This document shows positions 1-7,771 of a stretch of DNA of 64,000 nucleotides, in pieces. Source of the stretch: Metarhizobium sp964253915. Its GTDB lineage: Bacteria > Pseudomonadota > Alphaproteobacteria > Rhizobiales > Rhizobiaceae. How positions within the stretch are numbered: the stretch's first letter is position 1; each line of letters begins with the position of its first letter. The notes below the pieces were generated by a model. The model ran no database searches and had not been told where the DNA came from. It was given only the letters and a program-made list of their open reading frames with translations. The stretch spans positions 248,001-312,000 of the forward strand of contig NZ_CAXUSG020000001.1 in assembly GCF_964253915.1 (NCBI RefSeq). Direction: 5' to 3'. The position numbers and the translations under genes are program-made.

Positions 1-312
1 AGTGGTGACGACATGGATGCCGCGCTGGAACAGGATCTCATAAGGCATGTTGTTGAAAAGGTTGCTCTCGACATTGAGAACGCAACGCAGGCTCTTCAGT
101 CGCGCCAGCGTGTCTTCCGAAAGCGGCGGCTGGCCGATGATGTAGCGCGCCTGTTGCAGCACGTCGTCCGGCAGGCCGGCGATGTCGTCGGCATCGGCCT
201 CGACGATCCGGTAGCCGGCGTCAAGCGCACGACGCGCCTCGTCGCTGAAAATCAGATCCAGGGTGCGCGGCGCCGGCGCCGAGATGACCAGCGGCTTGCG
301 ATCGTCAGACAT
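1..312 (-). CDS. 2-hydroxyacid dehydrogenase family protein, N-terminal part (truncated by window edge)
   Basis: Only the first 104 codons lie in the window; the gene runs off at position 1. The ATG at 312 follows a GGGAGGA ribosome site about 4 nt upstream. The visible part resembles the N-terminal substrate-binding half of D-isomer-specific 2-hydroxyacid dehydrogenases (phosphoglycerate dehydrogenase-like), with a conserved-looking stretch ARYIIGQPPLSEDTLARLK followed by LRCVLNVESN. The NAD-binding and catalytic Arg/Glu/His residues would lie outside the window, so activity cannot be judged. The family assignment is by resemblance only. Confidence 0.6.
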   Translation of the reverse strand, partial: MSDDRKPLVISAPAPRTLDLIFSDEARRALDAGYRIVEADADDIAGLPDDVLQQARYIIGQPPLSEDTLARLKSLRCVLNVESNLFNNMPYEILFQRGIHVVTT

Positions 313-403
313 TCATTCCTCCCGTCCGCTCTCCCAGCGGATTTTCCCGATATGGCGGGCAGGATCGGAATTTTGCGACGAAAAAGCAAGCAGCCGGAAG
401 CGT

Positions 404-754
404 TTACTCCTGCCAGGGCCAGCCGACCTGTTTTTGTCCTGGGAACCGGCCGCCGCGTGACGGTGGGTCGAAGCTTTCGACCGTCACGCCATTGCGATTG
501 CAGCTGTAGACGACGCCGGGTTCGCCGAAACGATAGAAGGGATCGCGGCGGTAATAACGCCGCTCGCCGATTTCGGTGCGGCATTCGAAGCCGTCATTGT
601 CGGTGAAGGTCGTCTTCGGCTCCTTGACACCGGGCAGGTCGCGATAGGTGTCGCCGGCGGTGACGGCTTGGCGGCTGAAATCGGTCGCCAGCGCCGGGGT
701 GGAGCAAAGCAGGGCAAGGGCGACAAGAGCTGCCGCATGGCGCAAGGAAGGCAT
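404..754 (-). CDS. Small secreted protein of unknown function
   Basis: A 116-residue protein that I do not recognise. The ATG at 754 is preferred over an in-frame GTG at 775 because it opens directly on a typical signal peptide (MPSLRHAAALVALALLCS, then TPALA before the likely cleavage site). The mature part is about 90 residues, rich in Arg, Gly, Pro and aromatic residues. It has two cysteines (in FECRTE and VYSCNRNG) that could form one disulfide in the periplasm. It stands alone between the dehydrogenase (start at 312) and the NlpC/P60 gene. No enzymatic motif is visible. Confidence 0.6.
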   Translation of the reverse strand: MPSLRHAAALVALALLCSTPALATDFSRQAVTAGDTYRDLPGVKEPKTTFTDNDGFECRTEIGERRYYRRDPFYRFGEPGVVYSCNRNGVTVESFDPPSRGGRFPGQKQVGWPWQE

Positions 755-854
755 TGGTTTCGTCTTTCCGGCCACATCCGGCCAGCCTCTTTTTCCGTAG
801 AACTAGCCGATATGGCCGATCACGGGAACGCACATCTATTTGATGGCGCAAGCC

Positions 855-1706
855 TCAGAATACAAGCCGCCGGTAGGCGGTGGGGTATTGGTAGAGCCAG
901 CCGATCCGTTCGACGGCCTTGTCGAAGTTTTCGCGCGCGACAGTCATGGTGTGGCCATTGGCATGCAGCAGGGTCGCCTCATCCTCCATGAAACCGACAT
1001 GGCCTTTCCAGAAGACGAGGTCGCCGCGCCGGAGATCGTGACGCTCCAGGTCTTCGGCGGGAAAGGCGGCCTGCATGTCGGTGTCGCGCGGCACCTTGCG
1101 GCCGGCCATCATCAGAGACAGCTGCACGAGGCCGGAGCAATCGAGGCCGAAGCCGGAGCGACCGCCCCAGAGGTAGGGGGTTTCAAGGAAACGGAGCGCA
1201 ATCGTCACCGGATCCGTGTCGAGTACCGTTTCGACCGGCAGGCAATGCGCGGCGATGACGGCGCCGCCGTCCGCCAGCAGGAAATAGCGCGTGCCACGGG
1301 TCTCTTCTTCGCCGATAACGCTGATGCGGCTGCCCATGGAGAGCGCCTTGACCACCGGGCTGCGCAACTCGGCACGTGGATAGACGAAGCTGCGCGGCAC
1401 GGCGATGCGGTGCGTCGGTGCCGGTACCTCCGTTGCCAGCGCTGCTTCCGGCAGATAGCCGACATAACCGTCCTCGCCGGCCTTGGCCCAGGCCCAGCCG
1501 TCGGCACGATCGAAAACCGTCACCTCTTCGCCGAGCAGCAGTTCGGTATCGATGCCGGCTGCCGCGTCGGGGCGAGGCCGCAGGGCGACGACAGGTGTGG
1601 CGATACGGGCCGTGTCGCCGCGAACGAAGCGGGTGGCTTCGACGCGGCCTTCAAGGTCCTGTTCGGCAAGATCGGGCCGGAAGGCGTGGAGACGGCGGTC
1701 GAACAT
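855..1706 (-). CDS. C40-family NlpC/P60 peptidase with N-terminal SH3-like domain
   Basis: A 283-residue predicted cell-wall peptidase of the NlpC/P60 (C40) family, which cleaves peptide bonds in peptidoglycan stems, often gamma-D-Glu-diamino acid bonds. Residues 30-110 or so look like a bacterial SH3 module (VTVFDRADGWAWAK, then GYVGYLP). The C-terminal 120 residues carry the catalytic Cys in FGLDCSGLVQ, the catalytic His in GHVGFM and a third polar residue in the HANGHT segment. No clear signal peptide is seen. It is the last of three minus-strand genes (M17 aminopeptidase, MarR, C40), separated from MarR by two intergenic repeats, so co-transcription is uncertain. Confidence 0.88.
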   Translation of the reverse strand: MFDRRLHAFRPDLAEQDLEGRVEATRFVRGDTARIATPVVALRPRPDAAAGIDTELLLGEEVTVFDRADGWAWAKAGEDGYVGYLPEAALATEVPAPTHRIAVPRSFVYPRAELRSPVVKALSMGSRISVIGEEETRGTRYFLLADGGAVIAAHCLPVETVLDTDPVTIALRFLETPYLWGGRSGFGLDCSGLVQLSLMMAGRKVPRDTDMQAAFPAEDLERHDLRRGDLVFWKGHVGFMEDEATLLHANGHTMTVARENFDKAVERIGWLYQYPTAYRRLVF

Positions 1707-1735
1707 CGGTTCCTTTCCGGCGGTGGCCTGGGGAC

Positions 1736-1838
1736 TAGAGCGTTTCCGCCTTTCTCGGAAACGCGAAAACGCTCTATCCTTTTGTTTCTACGCAATTCCG
1801 GACGCAAAACCGCTCCGCACTTTTGCTGGAATTGCTCC
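1736..1838. repeat. Rhizobial intergenic palindromic repeat, family A, copy 1
   Basis: Two linked dyads. AGAGCGTTT pairs with AAACGCTCT across about 20 nt. Then GCAATTCC pairs with GGAATTGC, enclosing CAAAACCGCT and a matching TTTTG. The same second dyad recurs at about 2343-2386, 32975-33010 and 33840-33885. The element lies between the start of the C40 gene and the end of MarR. Confidence 0.8.
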
Positions 1839-1937
1839 AAAGCGTGTCGCGATCTTTCAGATTCGCTCTCACGCTTTAGCTCCTTATTTTCGCATGTCGT
1901 TTCGCAAAACCGCTGCACACTTTTGCGCGGCATGCTT
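1839..1937. repeat. Rhizobial intergenic palindromic repeat, family A variant, copy 2
   Basis: Immediately follows copy 1. AGCGTG pairs with CACGCT, and GCATGTCG pairs imperfectly with CGCGGCATGC around the shared core CGCAAAACCGCTGC and CTTTTGCG. It is a diverged subfamily of the same element, arranged head to tail with copy 1 and ending about 10 nt before the MarR stop codon. Confidence 0.7.
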
Positions 1938-1946
1938 TATGTTTGG

Positions 1947-2297
1947 TCAGGCGGTGAGCGAGCGGCCCTGCGTCATCACCAGATCGCCCAGGGCTTCGAG
2001 GTAAAGCGCGCCCTTGACGGTCCGCTTGATGATGACGTTGCGGCGATCGATATCGTCGCGCACCCGGTCGACGAGGCCGAGTTCGCCCATCGTGTCGAGT
2101 GCCCGGGTAATCACCGGTTTTGTGACGCCGAGCGTAGCCGCCAGGCCGCGCACGGTGTGTGGCGGCGGCACCAGGTAGATGTGCAGCAGGATCGCCATCT
2201 GCCGCAGGGTCAGGTCGAAACCGTCCTGGCGCACCTGCTCCAGCATCACCCCATGCCACAGGCCAAGCGCCTGCGACGCCGTCAATTCCAAGCTCAC
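1947..2297 (-). CDS. MarR-like winged-helix transcriptional regulator
   Basis: A compact 116-residue regulator. A single winged helix-turn-helix occupies residues 25-95. The segment TVRGLAATLGVTKPVITRAL is a MarR-type recognition helix, and DRRNVIIKRTVKG is the wing. MarR proteins bind DNA as dimers and often respond to small ligands; no ligand can be inferred here. The protein is shorter than typical MarR proteins (about 140-150), lacking part of the terminal dimerisation helices. It lies between the M17 aminopeptidase and the NlpC/P60 peptidase on the same strand, with family A repeats on both sides. Confidence 0.8.
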   Translation of the reverse strand: MSLELTASQALGLWHGVMLEQVRQDGFDLTLRQMAILLHIYLVPPPHTVRGLAATLGVTKPVITRALDTMGELGLVDRVRDDIDRRNVIIKRTVKGALYLEALGDLVMTQGRSLTA

Positions 2298-2328
2298 ACG
2301 GTACTCCGTCCTCTCCAGACCCCAGTGT

Positions 2329-2390
2329 CAACGCGTTTTCACGCAATTCCGGGCGCAAAACCGCTGCGCAGTTTTGCTGGAATTGCTTTA
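2329..2390. repeat. Intergenic palindromic repeat, family A, copy 3
   Basis: GCAATTCC (2343-2350) pairs with GGAATTGC (2379-2386) around CAAAACCGCTGCG and GTTTTGC. Only the second dyad of the family is complete here; the upstream AGAGCG arm is degenerate. It lies between the MarR start and the aminopeptidase stop. Confidence 0.75.
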
Positions 2391-2456
2391 TTGTCCGGGA
2401 AAGCCGATGCCCTGGCAAGAGGCGACGGCTTGCCCGGCAACGTGCCGTTTCCGGCC

Positions 2457-3848
2457 TCAGCGCAGGCTGCGGCGGATGTGCTGGTAGAGAGCGCGGATCG
2501 CCTGTGCCTCGCCGCCGATCGGCGAGTGCGGCCGTTCGCTCTGCGCCCAACCGAAAATGTCGAAATGCACCCAGCTCTTCGTCTGCGTCACGAAACGCTT
2601 GAGAAACAGTGCGGCGGTAATCGAACCGGCCATGCCTCCCGATGGCGCATTGGTGAGGTCGGCAAGCCGGGCGGAAATATCCCGGTCGTACCCCATGTAG
2701 AGCGGCATGCGCCACATCGGATCGTCGGTCTCGATGCTGGCGTCGGTGAGATCGTCGGCAAGCTGGTCGTCGTCGGTGAAGAATGGCGGCAGGTCGGGGC
2801 CGAGCGCCACGCGGGCCGCACCCGTCAGGGTCGCCATGTCGACGAGCAGGTCCGGCTCTTCCTCATCGGCATAAGCCAGCGCATCGGCTAGGATCAGCCG
2901 GCCTTCGGCATCGGTGTTGTCGATCTGCACCGTCAGGCCCTTGCGGCTGCGATAGATGTCGCCGGGGCGGAAGGCATTGGCGGAGATCGAGTTTTCGACG
3001 ACGGGAACGATGACGCGCAGGTCGACCTTCAGCTTGGCATCCATGATCATCAGCGCCAGGCCCATGACATTGGCGGCGCCGCCCATGTCCTTCTTCATCA
3101 AAAGCATGGAGGAGGCCGGCTTGATGTCGAGGCCGCCGGTATCGAAACAGACGCCCTTGCCGACCAGCGTGATACGGCGGTGGCCCTTCTTGCCCCAGCG
3201 CATTTCGAGCAGGCGCGGTGCATCGGCGCTGGCGCGTCCGACGGTGTGAACCAGCGGGAAATTGCGATCGAGCAGCTCGGCGCCGGTGATGACGCTGGTT
3301 TCGGCGCCGTAATGGGCAGCGAGCGCCCGGAAGGCGGCTTCGAGCTGTACCGGGCCCATGTCGTTGGTCGGCGTATTGATTAGGTCGCGGGCGAGGAAGA
3401 CGCCGGCCAGCTGGCGCTTGATGTCGGTGGCGTCGGCATCCTGGGGGATGAGCAGTGTCGGGCCGGCCGATCGTTCGGATTTGTAGCGGTCGAAACGATA
3501 GCTGCCGAGGCCGTAGCCGAGTGCCAGCCGGTTGGCGGTGAGCGGTGCGGTTTCGATATGCCATTCGCCGGCGGGCAGCGAGCGGGCGAGCTTGCCGGTG
3601 AGGAACGGCGCCTTCGAAGGGTTCTTGCCGAGGCCGAACAGGGCGCCGCCCAGATGGCCGTCGCTGGTGGGGATCAACAGCAGCGAGCCGGTTTCGGCCT
3701 TGAAGCCAGCTTTTTCCGCCCAGTCAAGGGCCACCGGATCGATGGTGCCGGTCTCGATATGGGCCGGCGTCACGGCAAAGATAGGAAGCGAACTGCCACC
3801 CTTGGCGGTAAAGGGCGAGGGGCGTTCGATGTACTGGTAGGGGGCCAT
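2457..3848 (-). CDS. Leucyl aminopeptidase family (M17) protein
   Basis: A 463-residue cytosolic di-metal aminopeptidase of family M17, which removes N-terminal residues from peptides. The signature NTDAEGRL is present, together with the metal-binding stretch VGKGVCFDTGGLDIKP, the catalytic Lys in KPASSM and the downstream LLMKKDMGGAA. The N-terminal domain (about 1-165) is the variable M17 domain. The ATG at 3848 is preferred over an in-frame TTG at 3854 because GAAGG lies 6 nt upstream of it. Rhizobial genomes carry several M17 paralogues, so I do not assign pepA. It is divergent from the TPR lipoprotein. Confidence 0.92.
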   Translation of the reverse strand: MAPYQYIERPSPFTAKGGSSLPIFAVTPAHIETGTIDPVALDWAEKAGFKAETGSLLLIPTSDGHLGGALFGLGKNPSKAPFLTGKLARSLPAGEWHIETAPLTANRLALGYGLGSYRFDRYKSERSAGPTLLIPQDADATDIKRQLAGVFLARDLINTPTNDMGPVQLEAAFRALAAHYGAETSVITGAELLDRNFPLVHTVGRASADAPRLLEMRWGKKGHRRITLVGKGVCFDTGGLDIKPASSMLLMKKDMGGAANVMGLALMIMDAKLKVDLRVIVPVVENSISANAFRPGDIYRSRKGLTVQIDNTDAEGRLILADALAYADEEEPDLLVDMATLTGAARVALGPDLPPFFTDDDQLADDLTDASIETDDPMWRMPLYMGYDRDISARLADLTNAPSGGMAGSITAALFLKRFVTQTKSWVHFDIFGWAQSERPHSPIGGEAQAIRALYQHIRRSLR

Positions 3849-3889
3849 GATCAACCTTCGGACTGGCTGGGGAATCGCTGCATTAACAC

Positions 3890-3907
3890 TCTGTTAGGGT
3901 TAACAGA
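3890..3907. promoter_or_regulatory. Inverted repeat in divergent promoter region (possible operator)
   Basis: TCTGTTA and TAACAGA form a perfect 7-bp inverted repeat with a 4-nt spacer. It lies between the divergent starts of the M17 aminopeptidase (3848) and the TPR lipoprotein (3979). A regulator-binding site is possible; a short hairpin is an equally simple reading. Confidence 0.35.
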
Positions 3908-3978
3908 TTATTGCTGGATCGAAGGTTGCGCCGAAAAACTTCGCGAAATGGCGCAGAATCGCTATCGAAGGCAGGGCC

Positions 3979-4809
3979 ATGGCATCTTCCGCACGCATCG
4001 TTTCACGCAGGTCGAAGCTTCTTCAAGGGGTTGCCGTGGTGTTGATCGCCGCGACACTTGCCGGCTGCGCATCGTCGCGGAAGGAACTGACGACGGGTTC
4101 GATCCCGCGCATGTCGAAGCCGGTCGAGGAAATGAATAGCACGGAACTGGCCAGTGCCGGCGAAAATATCGGCAAGGCCTACGAGAAAAACCCCAAGGAC
4201 CCGAAGATCGGCATGAGTTATGCCAATGTCCTGCGCATGAGCGGCAGGAATGCCCAGGCCCTGGCCGTCATGCAGCGGGTGGCGATTGCCAATCCGACCG
4301 ACCGCGACGTTCTCGCCGCCTATGGCAAGGCGCAGGCTGCCGCCGGGCAACTGGAACAGGCGCTGGCCACCATCGGCCGCGCCCAGACGCCGGATCGGCC
4401 CGACTGGCGGCTGAAGTCCGCCGAAGGTGCGATCCTCGACCAGTTGGGCCGGGCCAATGAGGCGCGAGGCCGCTATCGCGACGCGCTCGACATCCAGCCG
4501 AACGAGCCGTCGATCCTTTCCAACCTCGGCATGTCCTACGTGCTGGCCGGTGACCTGAAGACCGCCGAAACCTATCTGCGCTCCGCCTCGCAGCAGGCGA
4601 CTGCCGACAGCCGCGTGCGCCAGAACCTGGCGCTGGTGGTCGGCCTGCAGGGCCGTTTCGACGAGGCAGAGCAGATTGCCCGGCGCGAACTTTCGCAGCA
4701 GCAGGCGGACGCCAACGTCGCCTATCTGCGCTCGATGCTGTCGCAGCAGAATTCCTGGAAGCAGCTTGCTGATAATGGTAAGCCGGCTATCGAAAACGGG
4801 ACGAACTGA
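3979..4809 (+). CDS. Tetratricopeptide-repeat lipoprotein (TadD-like)
   Basis: A 276-residue lipoprotein. A basic N-terminus and hydrophobic segment end in the lipobox LAGC (residues 27-30), so Cys30 should be lipidated. From about residue 55 the protein consists of TPR-like helix pairs, for example DPKIGMSYANVLRMSGR, WRLKSAEGAILDQLGRANEA and PSILSNLGMSYVLAGDLKTA. TPR lipoproteins of this size resemble the Flp-pilus assembly factor TadD, but no other tad genes are nearby, so it may serve another envelope complex. Start chosen at the ATG before the signal sequence, with AGGCAGGGCC just upstream. Confidence 0.82.
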   Translation: MASSARIVSRRSKLLQGVAVVLIAATLAGCASSRKELTTGSIPRMSKPVEEMNSTELASAGENIGKAYEKNPKDPKIGMSYANVLRMSGRNAQALAVMQRVAIANPTDRDVLAAYGKAQAAAGQLEQALATIGRAQTPDRPDWRLKSAEGAILDQLGRANEARGRYRDALDIQPNEPSILSNLGMSYVLAGDLKTAETYLRSASQQATADSRVRQNLALVVGLQGRFDEAEQIARRELSQQQADANVAYLRSMLSQQNSWKQLADNGKPAIENGTN

Positions 4810-4841
4810 GGCGCTTTTGAAGCGTAGCGGGATGGGGTTTT

Positions 4842-4982
4842 GCCCCTCACCCTAACCCTCTCCCCGTTTTGACGGGGAGAGGGGACTTGCCCCGCTCAGC
4901 GTCGAGTTTGGCAACACGGCACGGCATATCCCCTTCGCCCCGCCTGCGGGGAGAAGGTGCCCGGCAGGGCGGATGAGGGGCT
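4842..4982. repeat. GC-rich intergenic palindromic repeat, family B, copy 1
   Basis: A composite of two hairpins. CTCTCCCCG pairs with CGGGGAGAG around TTTTGA, then a second CGCCCCGC/GCGGGG stem. The whole is bounded by CCCCTCACCC and GGATGAGGGG. Similar copies lie at 18828-18966, 26370-26520 and 60288-60431. It sits between the convergent TPR and HDAC-like genes. Confidence 0.85.
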
Positions 4983-5008
4983 AACTACCACCCTCTGGAA
5001 CCAGCCGT

Positions 5009-6034
5009 CTAAGCTTCCAGCCCCTTCAGCACATTAGCGGTATTGATGCCAATCTCGTTGACGCCGTAGCCGCCTTCCATGCAGACGAGCACCGGGACAC
5101 CGGCCTTGGCGATCTTTTCGCCCATGGTGATATAGTCCGGGGTCTTCAGCTTGAAGAAGCTGATGGCATCTTTCTCGAAGGTATCGACGCCCAATGAAAC
5201 GACGATGGCTTCCGCGCCGAACGCCTTGATCTTGGCGAGGGAATCGTCGAGCGCCTGCGACCAGACGCTCCACGGGGTACCGGGCGGCATCGGGTAGTTG
5301 TGGTTGTAGCCTTCGCCGGCGCCGGCGCCCGTCTCGTCGGCGTAACCGAGGAAATAGGGGAAGGCGTCGACCGGATCGCCGTGCAGGGAGGCAAACAGCA
5401 CGTCGTTGCGTTCGTAGAAGATATCCTGGGTGCCGTTGCCGTGGTGGAAATCGACGTCGAGGATCGCGACCTTCTTGGCGCCGTGGTCGAGGAAGCGCTG
5501 GGCGGCAACGGCGGCGTTGTTGATGAAGCAGTAGCCGCCGTAGAGATCGATGCCGGCATGGTGGCCTGGCGGACGGCAGAGCGAAAAGGCGAAGCGGTTG
5601 CCGGCATTCACCCAGTCGGCGCCGGTCAGGGCGCAGTTCATCGATGCGATCGCCGCCTTGTAGGTGCCCTGGGTGATCGAGGTTTCCAACGCATTGGCGT
5701 AATAGCCGACGACACCATCGATATTGTTGGGGATCTTGTGGCGGGCGCGGCGGTAGGGCAGCGAGGTCGGGATCACCTCACCCTCGAAGCCCGCTTCCAC
5801 CCAGCGGTCCCACACGGTTTCGAGGAAAGACAGGAAATCCTTGTCGTGCACCTTTTCCGCCGTTTCCAGTGAATAGCTGTCGGGCGCCACGACGTCGGTA
5901 AATCCCTCTTCCTTTACCGCCTGCAGGATCCATTCGGCGCGGAACGGACCTTCGAACGGCTTGACCAGCAGGCCGCCGTGCAATTCGGTCTTGGCATCTC
6001 TGAGCTTATGATCTTCGGAATAAATGACTCGCAT
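5009..6034 (-). CDS. Histone deacetylase superfamily amidohydrolase (acetylpolyamine deacetylase-like)
   Basis: A 341-residue zinc-dependent deacetylase of the arginase/HDAC fold. Bacterial members remove acetyl groups from acetylpolyamines or other small acetylamides in the cytoplasm. The charge-relay histidines are in RPPGHHAG, the Tyr/Phe loop in YGGYCFINN, the zinc ligands in ILDVDFHHGNGT (Asp and His) and the later Asp in SLGVDTF; the catalytic-loop GGYG is near the C-terminus. All key residues appear intact. The start at 6034 has AGGG about 7 nt upstream. It is monocistronic, with a dyad in its leader (6043-6066). Substrate is not determined; acetylpolyamine is the best family-based guess. 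Confidence 0.9.
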   Translation of the reverse strand: MRVIYSEDHKLRDAKTELHGGLLVKPFEGPFRAEWILQAVKEEGFTDVVAPDSYSLETAEKVHDKDFLSFLETVWDRWVEAGFEGEVIPTSLPYRRARHKIPNNIDGVVGYYANALETSITQGTYKAAIASMNCALTGADWVNAGNRFAFSLCRPPGHHAGIDLYGGYCFINNAAVAAQRFLDHGAKKVAILDVDFHHGNGTQDIFYERNDVLFASLHGDPVDAFPYFLGYADETGAGAGEGYNHNYPMPPGTPWSVWSQALDDSLAKIKAFGAEAIVVSLGVDTFEKDAISFFKLKTPDYITMGEKIAKAGVPVLVCMEGGYGVNEIGINTANVLKGLEA

Positions 6035-6042
6035 AATAAGAC

Positions 6043-6066
6043 CCTGATGATTTTGATCAAATCAGG
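6043..6066. promoter_or_regulatory. Dyad upstream of the deacetylase gene
   Basis: CCTGAT and ATCAGG arms flank a perfect 10-bp palindrome TTTGATCAAA (6052-6061). It lies 9-32 nt upstream of the start codon of the HDAC-like gene, where a repressor could block transcription or translation initiation. No regulator gene is adjacent. Confidence 0.35.
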
Positions 6067-6154
6067 TTAGCCCCGTTGCGAAGGCAAAGGCAAGTCGCTT
6101 GCGCAGAAAGGCCGGCCGGGCGCCCGAAAGAGGCATCCGGCCGGCGAAAATAGA

Positions 6155-6550
6155 TTACGGGACGAGGTTGATTTCTTCCGTCTCGCCGCCCGTGCACGTG
6201 TAGCAGCAATCCGAGCATGCTTCGGCGTTGTTCGGGCCCGTGCCCCAATAGGTGTTCTTGTCGCCGGAAACCCAGGCGCCATAGCAGATCTTTTCGCCTT
6301 CGTTGCAGGCGAGCGACATGGTCTTCGACTCGCCGTCGTCGAGGTAATAAACCTGGTTATCGCCCGGCCAGACATGGCTGCGGTCCTGGCTGTAAAGCTC
6401 GACTTCGACTGCGTTCGGATGGCTGTTGCGCATCACGAAGGTAACGTCCGCTGCCGACGCACTGGAGGCAAAACCGAGCAGTGCGGAAGACAGCACGGCC
6501 ACGCCAGCGGCAGCCGAAATCAGGCGCCGCACAGAATATGTATTTTTCAT
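6155..6550 (-). CDS. Cysteine-rich secreted protein of unknown function
   Basis: A 131-residue protein with a signal peptide (KNTYSVRRLISAAAGVAVL then SSALLGFASSASA, cleavage near residue 35). I do not recognise the family. The mature part has six cysteines, one in LACNEGEKICYG and a dense group ACSDCCYTC near the end, suggesting disulfides in the periplasm or outside the cell. The ATG at 6550 is chosen over an upstream in-frame TTG (6565) because GGGGA lies 8 nt before it. The N-terminal mature half looks beta-rich (ADVTFVMRNSHPNAVEVELY). It is not linked to an obvious operon. Confidence 0.65.
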   Translation of the reverse strand: MKNTYSVRRLISAAAGVAVLSSALLGFASSASAADVTFVMRNSHPNAVEVELYSQDRSHVWPGDNQVYYLDDGESKTMSLACNEGEKICYGAWVSGDKNTYWGTGPNNAEACSDCCYTCTGGETEEINLVP

Positions 6551-6656
6551 AGTATAGATCCCCAAAACACAGGCGGTTGCCTGCCCCCAATTCTTAGCAT
6601 GGCCCCGGGCGGCGGAAAACGGTCCAACCCGCTGTGGCGATGGCTTTTTTTTGGGT

Positions 6657-7184
6657 TTAAACCAGCCCGGAGAGATGTTTGTAGAAGATGGTGGTCGGGC
6701 AAAATCCGCCTTCCGGCCACATGGCGTAATCGGGAATGACGCCGACGCGTGTCCAGCCGAGCCGCGGATAGATCGATTCCGCCGGGCTGCCGGTTGCCGT
6801 GTCGAGAACCAGCAGCGTCTTGCCCGCCTTGGCCGCCTCCTGTTCGATGGCCGTCATCAGCAATCGGCCGAGGCCCAGCCCGCGGGCCTTTCGGTGCACG
6901 AGCAGTTTCTTGAGGTCGCCGCGATGCGGCTGGTTCGGCATCTGCGCCACGCCGACCTGGACGGTACCGACGATCTCGCCGTCCGTTTCGGCGATCATCA
7001 ACAGGGTCGTGCCGGCCTCGGCCTGTTCGGCGACACCCTGCCAATAGGGTTCGGCGTCGGCAGCCGTATAGGGCTGCATGAAGCCGACGGAGGCGCCGCC
7101 CTCGACACAGTCGGCAAGTACGTCGCAAAGCGCAGGGATTGCGGCGCGGGCCTGCGCACCGGTCAGCAGACGCAAGATGGTCAT
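6657..7184 (-). CDS. GNAT-family N-acetyltransferase
   Basis: A 175-residue GCN5-related acetyltransferase. It shows the motif D/C strands (TTLLMIAETDGEIVGTVQVG) and the acetyl-CoA pyrophosphate loop in the LLVHRKARGLGLGRLLM region (R-x-x-G-L-G-x-G/R). The second gene of a probable two-gene unit: the XRE-cupin regulator ends 21 nt upstream on the same strand. Substrate unknown; in such pairs the acetyltransferase often detoxifies or modifies a small amine, which is inference only. Confidence 0.88.
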   Translation of the reverse strand: MTILRLLTGAQARAAIPALCDVLADCVEGGASVGFMQPYTAADAEPYWQGVAEQAEAGTTLLMIAETDGEIVGTVQVGVAQMPNQPHRGDLKKLLVHRKARGLGLGRLLMTAIEQEAAKAGKTLLVLDTATGSPAESIYPRLGWTRVGVIPDYAMWPEGGFCPTTIFYKHLSGLV

Positions 7185-7205
7185 GGCAGGAACTCCTTGA
7201 AAGGT

Positions 7206-7760
7206 TCAGCGGCCGCGGTCGAAAATCACGGCGTAACGGGCGGGCGTCTCGCCCGGATTGTGGAAATCGAAGGTGTCGCCGATATCCATGTAAAGGCAGT
7301 CACCGGGTTGCAGCAGATGCACCGTCTCGCCGATCGTCATCTGCAACTGTCCTTCGAAGAGCCATATGTGCTGGGTCATGGCCCGGCTTTCGGGGCGCGG
7401 CGGAAAGCTGACGCGAGCGCCGGCCGGAAACTCCACCTCGACGATATCGACCCTGGAGGGTGTTCCTTCCGGAGAAACCGAGCGGCGCAGGTAGCCGGTG
7501 TGCGGATCGCGCCAGAGCCTTTGCGCCGCATGCCGGCGAAGCGGCGAAGAGGCCTGCTGGTCGTCTGCAAAGAAGGCGGAGAGCGAAAGGCCAAGCGCTT
7601 CGCAGAGACGTGCGAGCAGGGACGCCGTCGGACTGGCCTCGGCGCGCTCTATACGGGAAATCATTGCCCGGCTAACATTCGATGCGGCAGCCAGATCGTC
7701 GAGCGTCATGCCACTTAGGGCGCGCAGCGCCTTCAGTCGGGCGCCGATGGCGATTTCCAT
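7206..7760 (-). CDS. XRE-family regulator with C-terminal cupin domain
   Basis: A 184-residue transcriptional regulator. Residues 5-60 form an XRE helix-turn-helix (LKALRALSGMTLDDLAAASN, then VSRAMISRIERAEASP). Residues 110-184 form a small cupin barrel that probably binds an effector. An in-frame ATG at 7787 exists, but the one at 7760 is preferred: it starts immediately before the HTH and leaves the perfect inverted repeat at 7772-7816 outside the coding region, as expected for an autoregulatory operator. It probably forms an operon with the downstream GNAT gene. Confidence 0.88.
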   Translation of the reverse strand: MEIAIGARLKALRALSGMTLDDLAAASNVSRAMISRIERAEASPTASLLARLCEALGLSLSAFFADDQQASSPLRRHAAQRLWRDPHTGYLRRSVSPEGTPSRVDIVEVEFPAGARVSFPPRPESRAMTQHIWLFEGQLQMTIGETVHLLQPGDCLYMDIGDTFDFHNPGETPARYAVIFDRGR

Positions 7761-7771
7761 GTTGGTTTCTT

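Noticed and set aside
1839..1937. Non-coding RNA gene between the NlpC/P60 and MarR genes
   Set aside because: The strong fold is explained by the repeat family seen elsewhere in the window.
840..2891. Long plus-strand open frame across the NlpC/P60, MarR and aminopeptidase genes
   Set aside because: It crosses three genes and two repeats on the opposite strand; no domain is visible.
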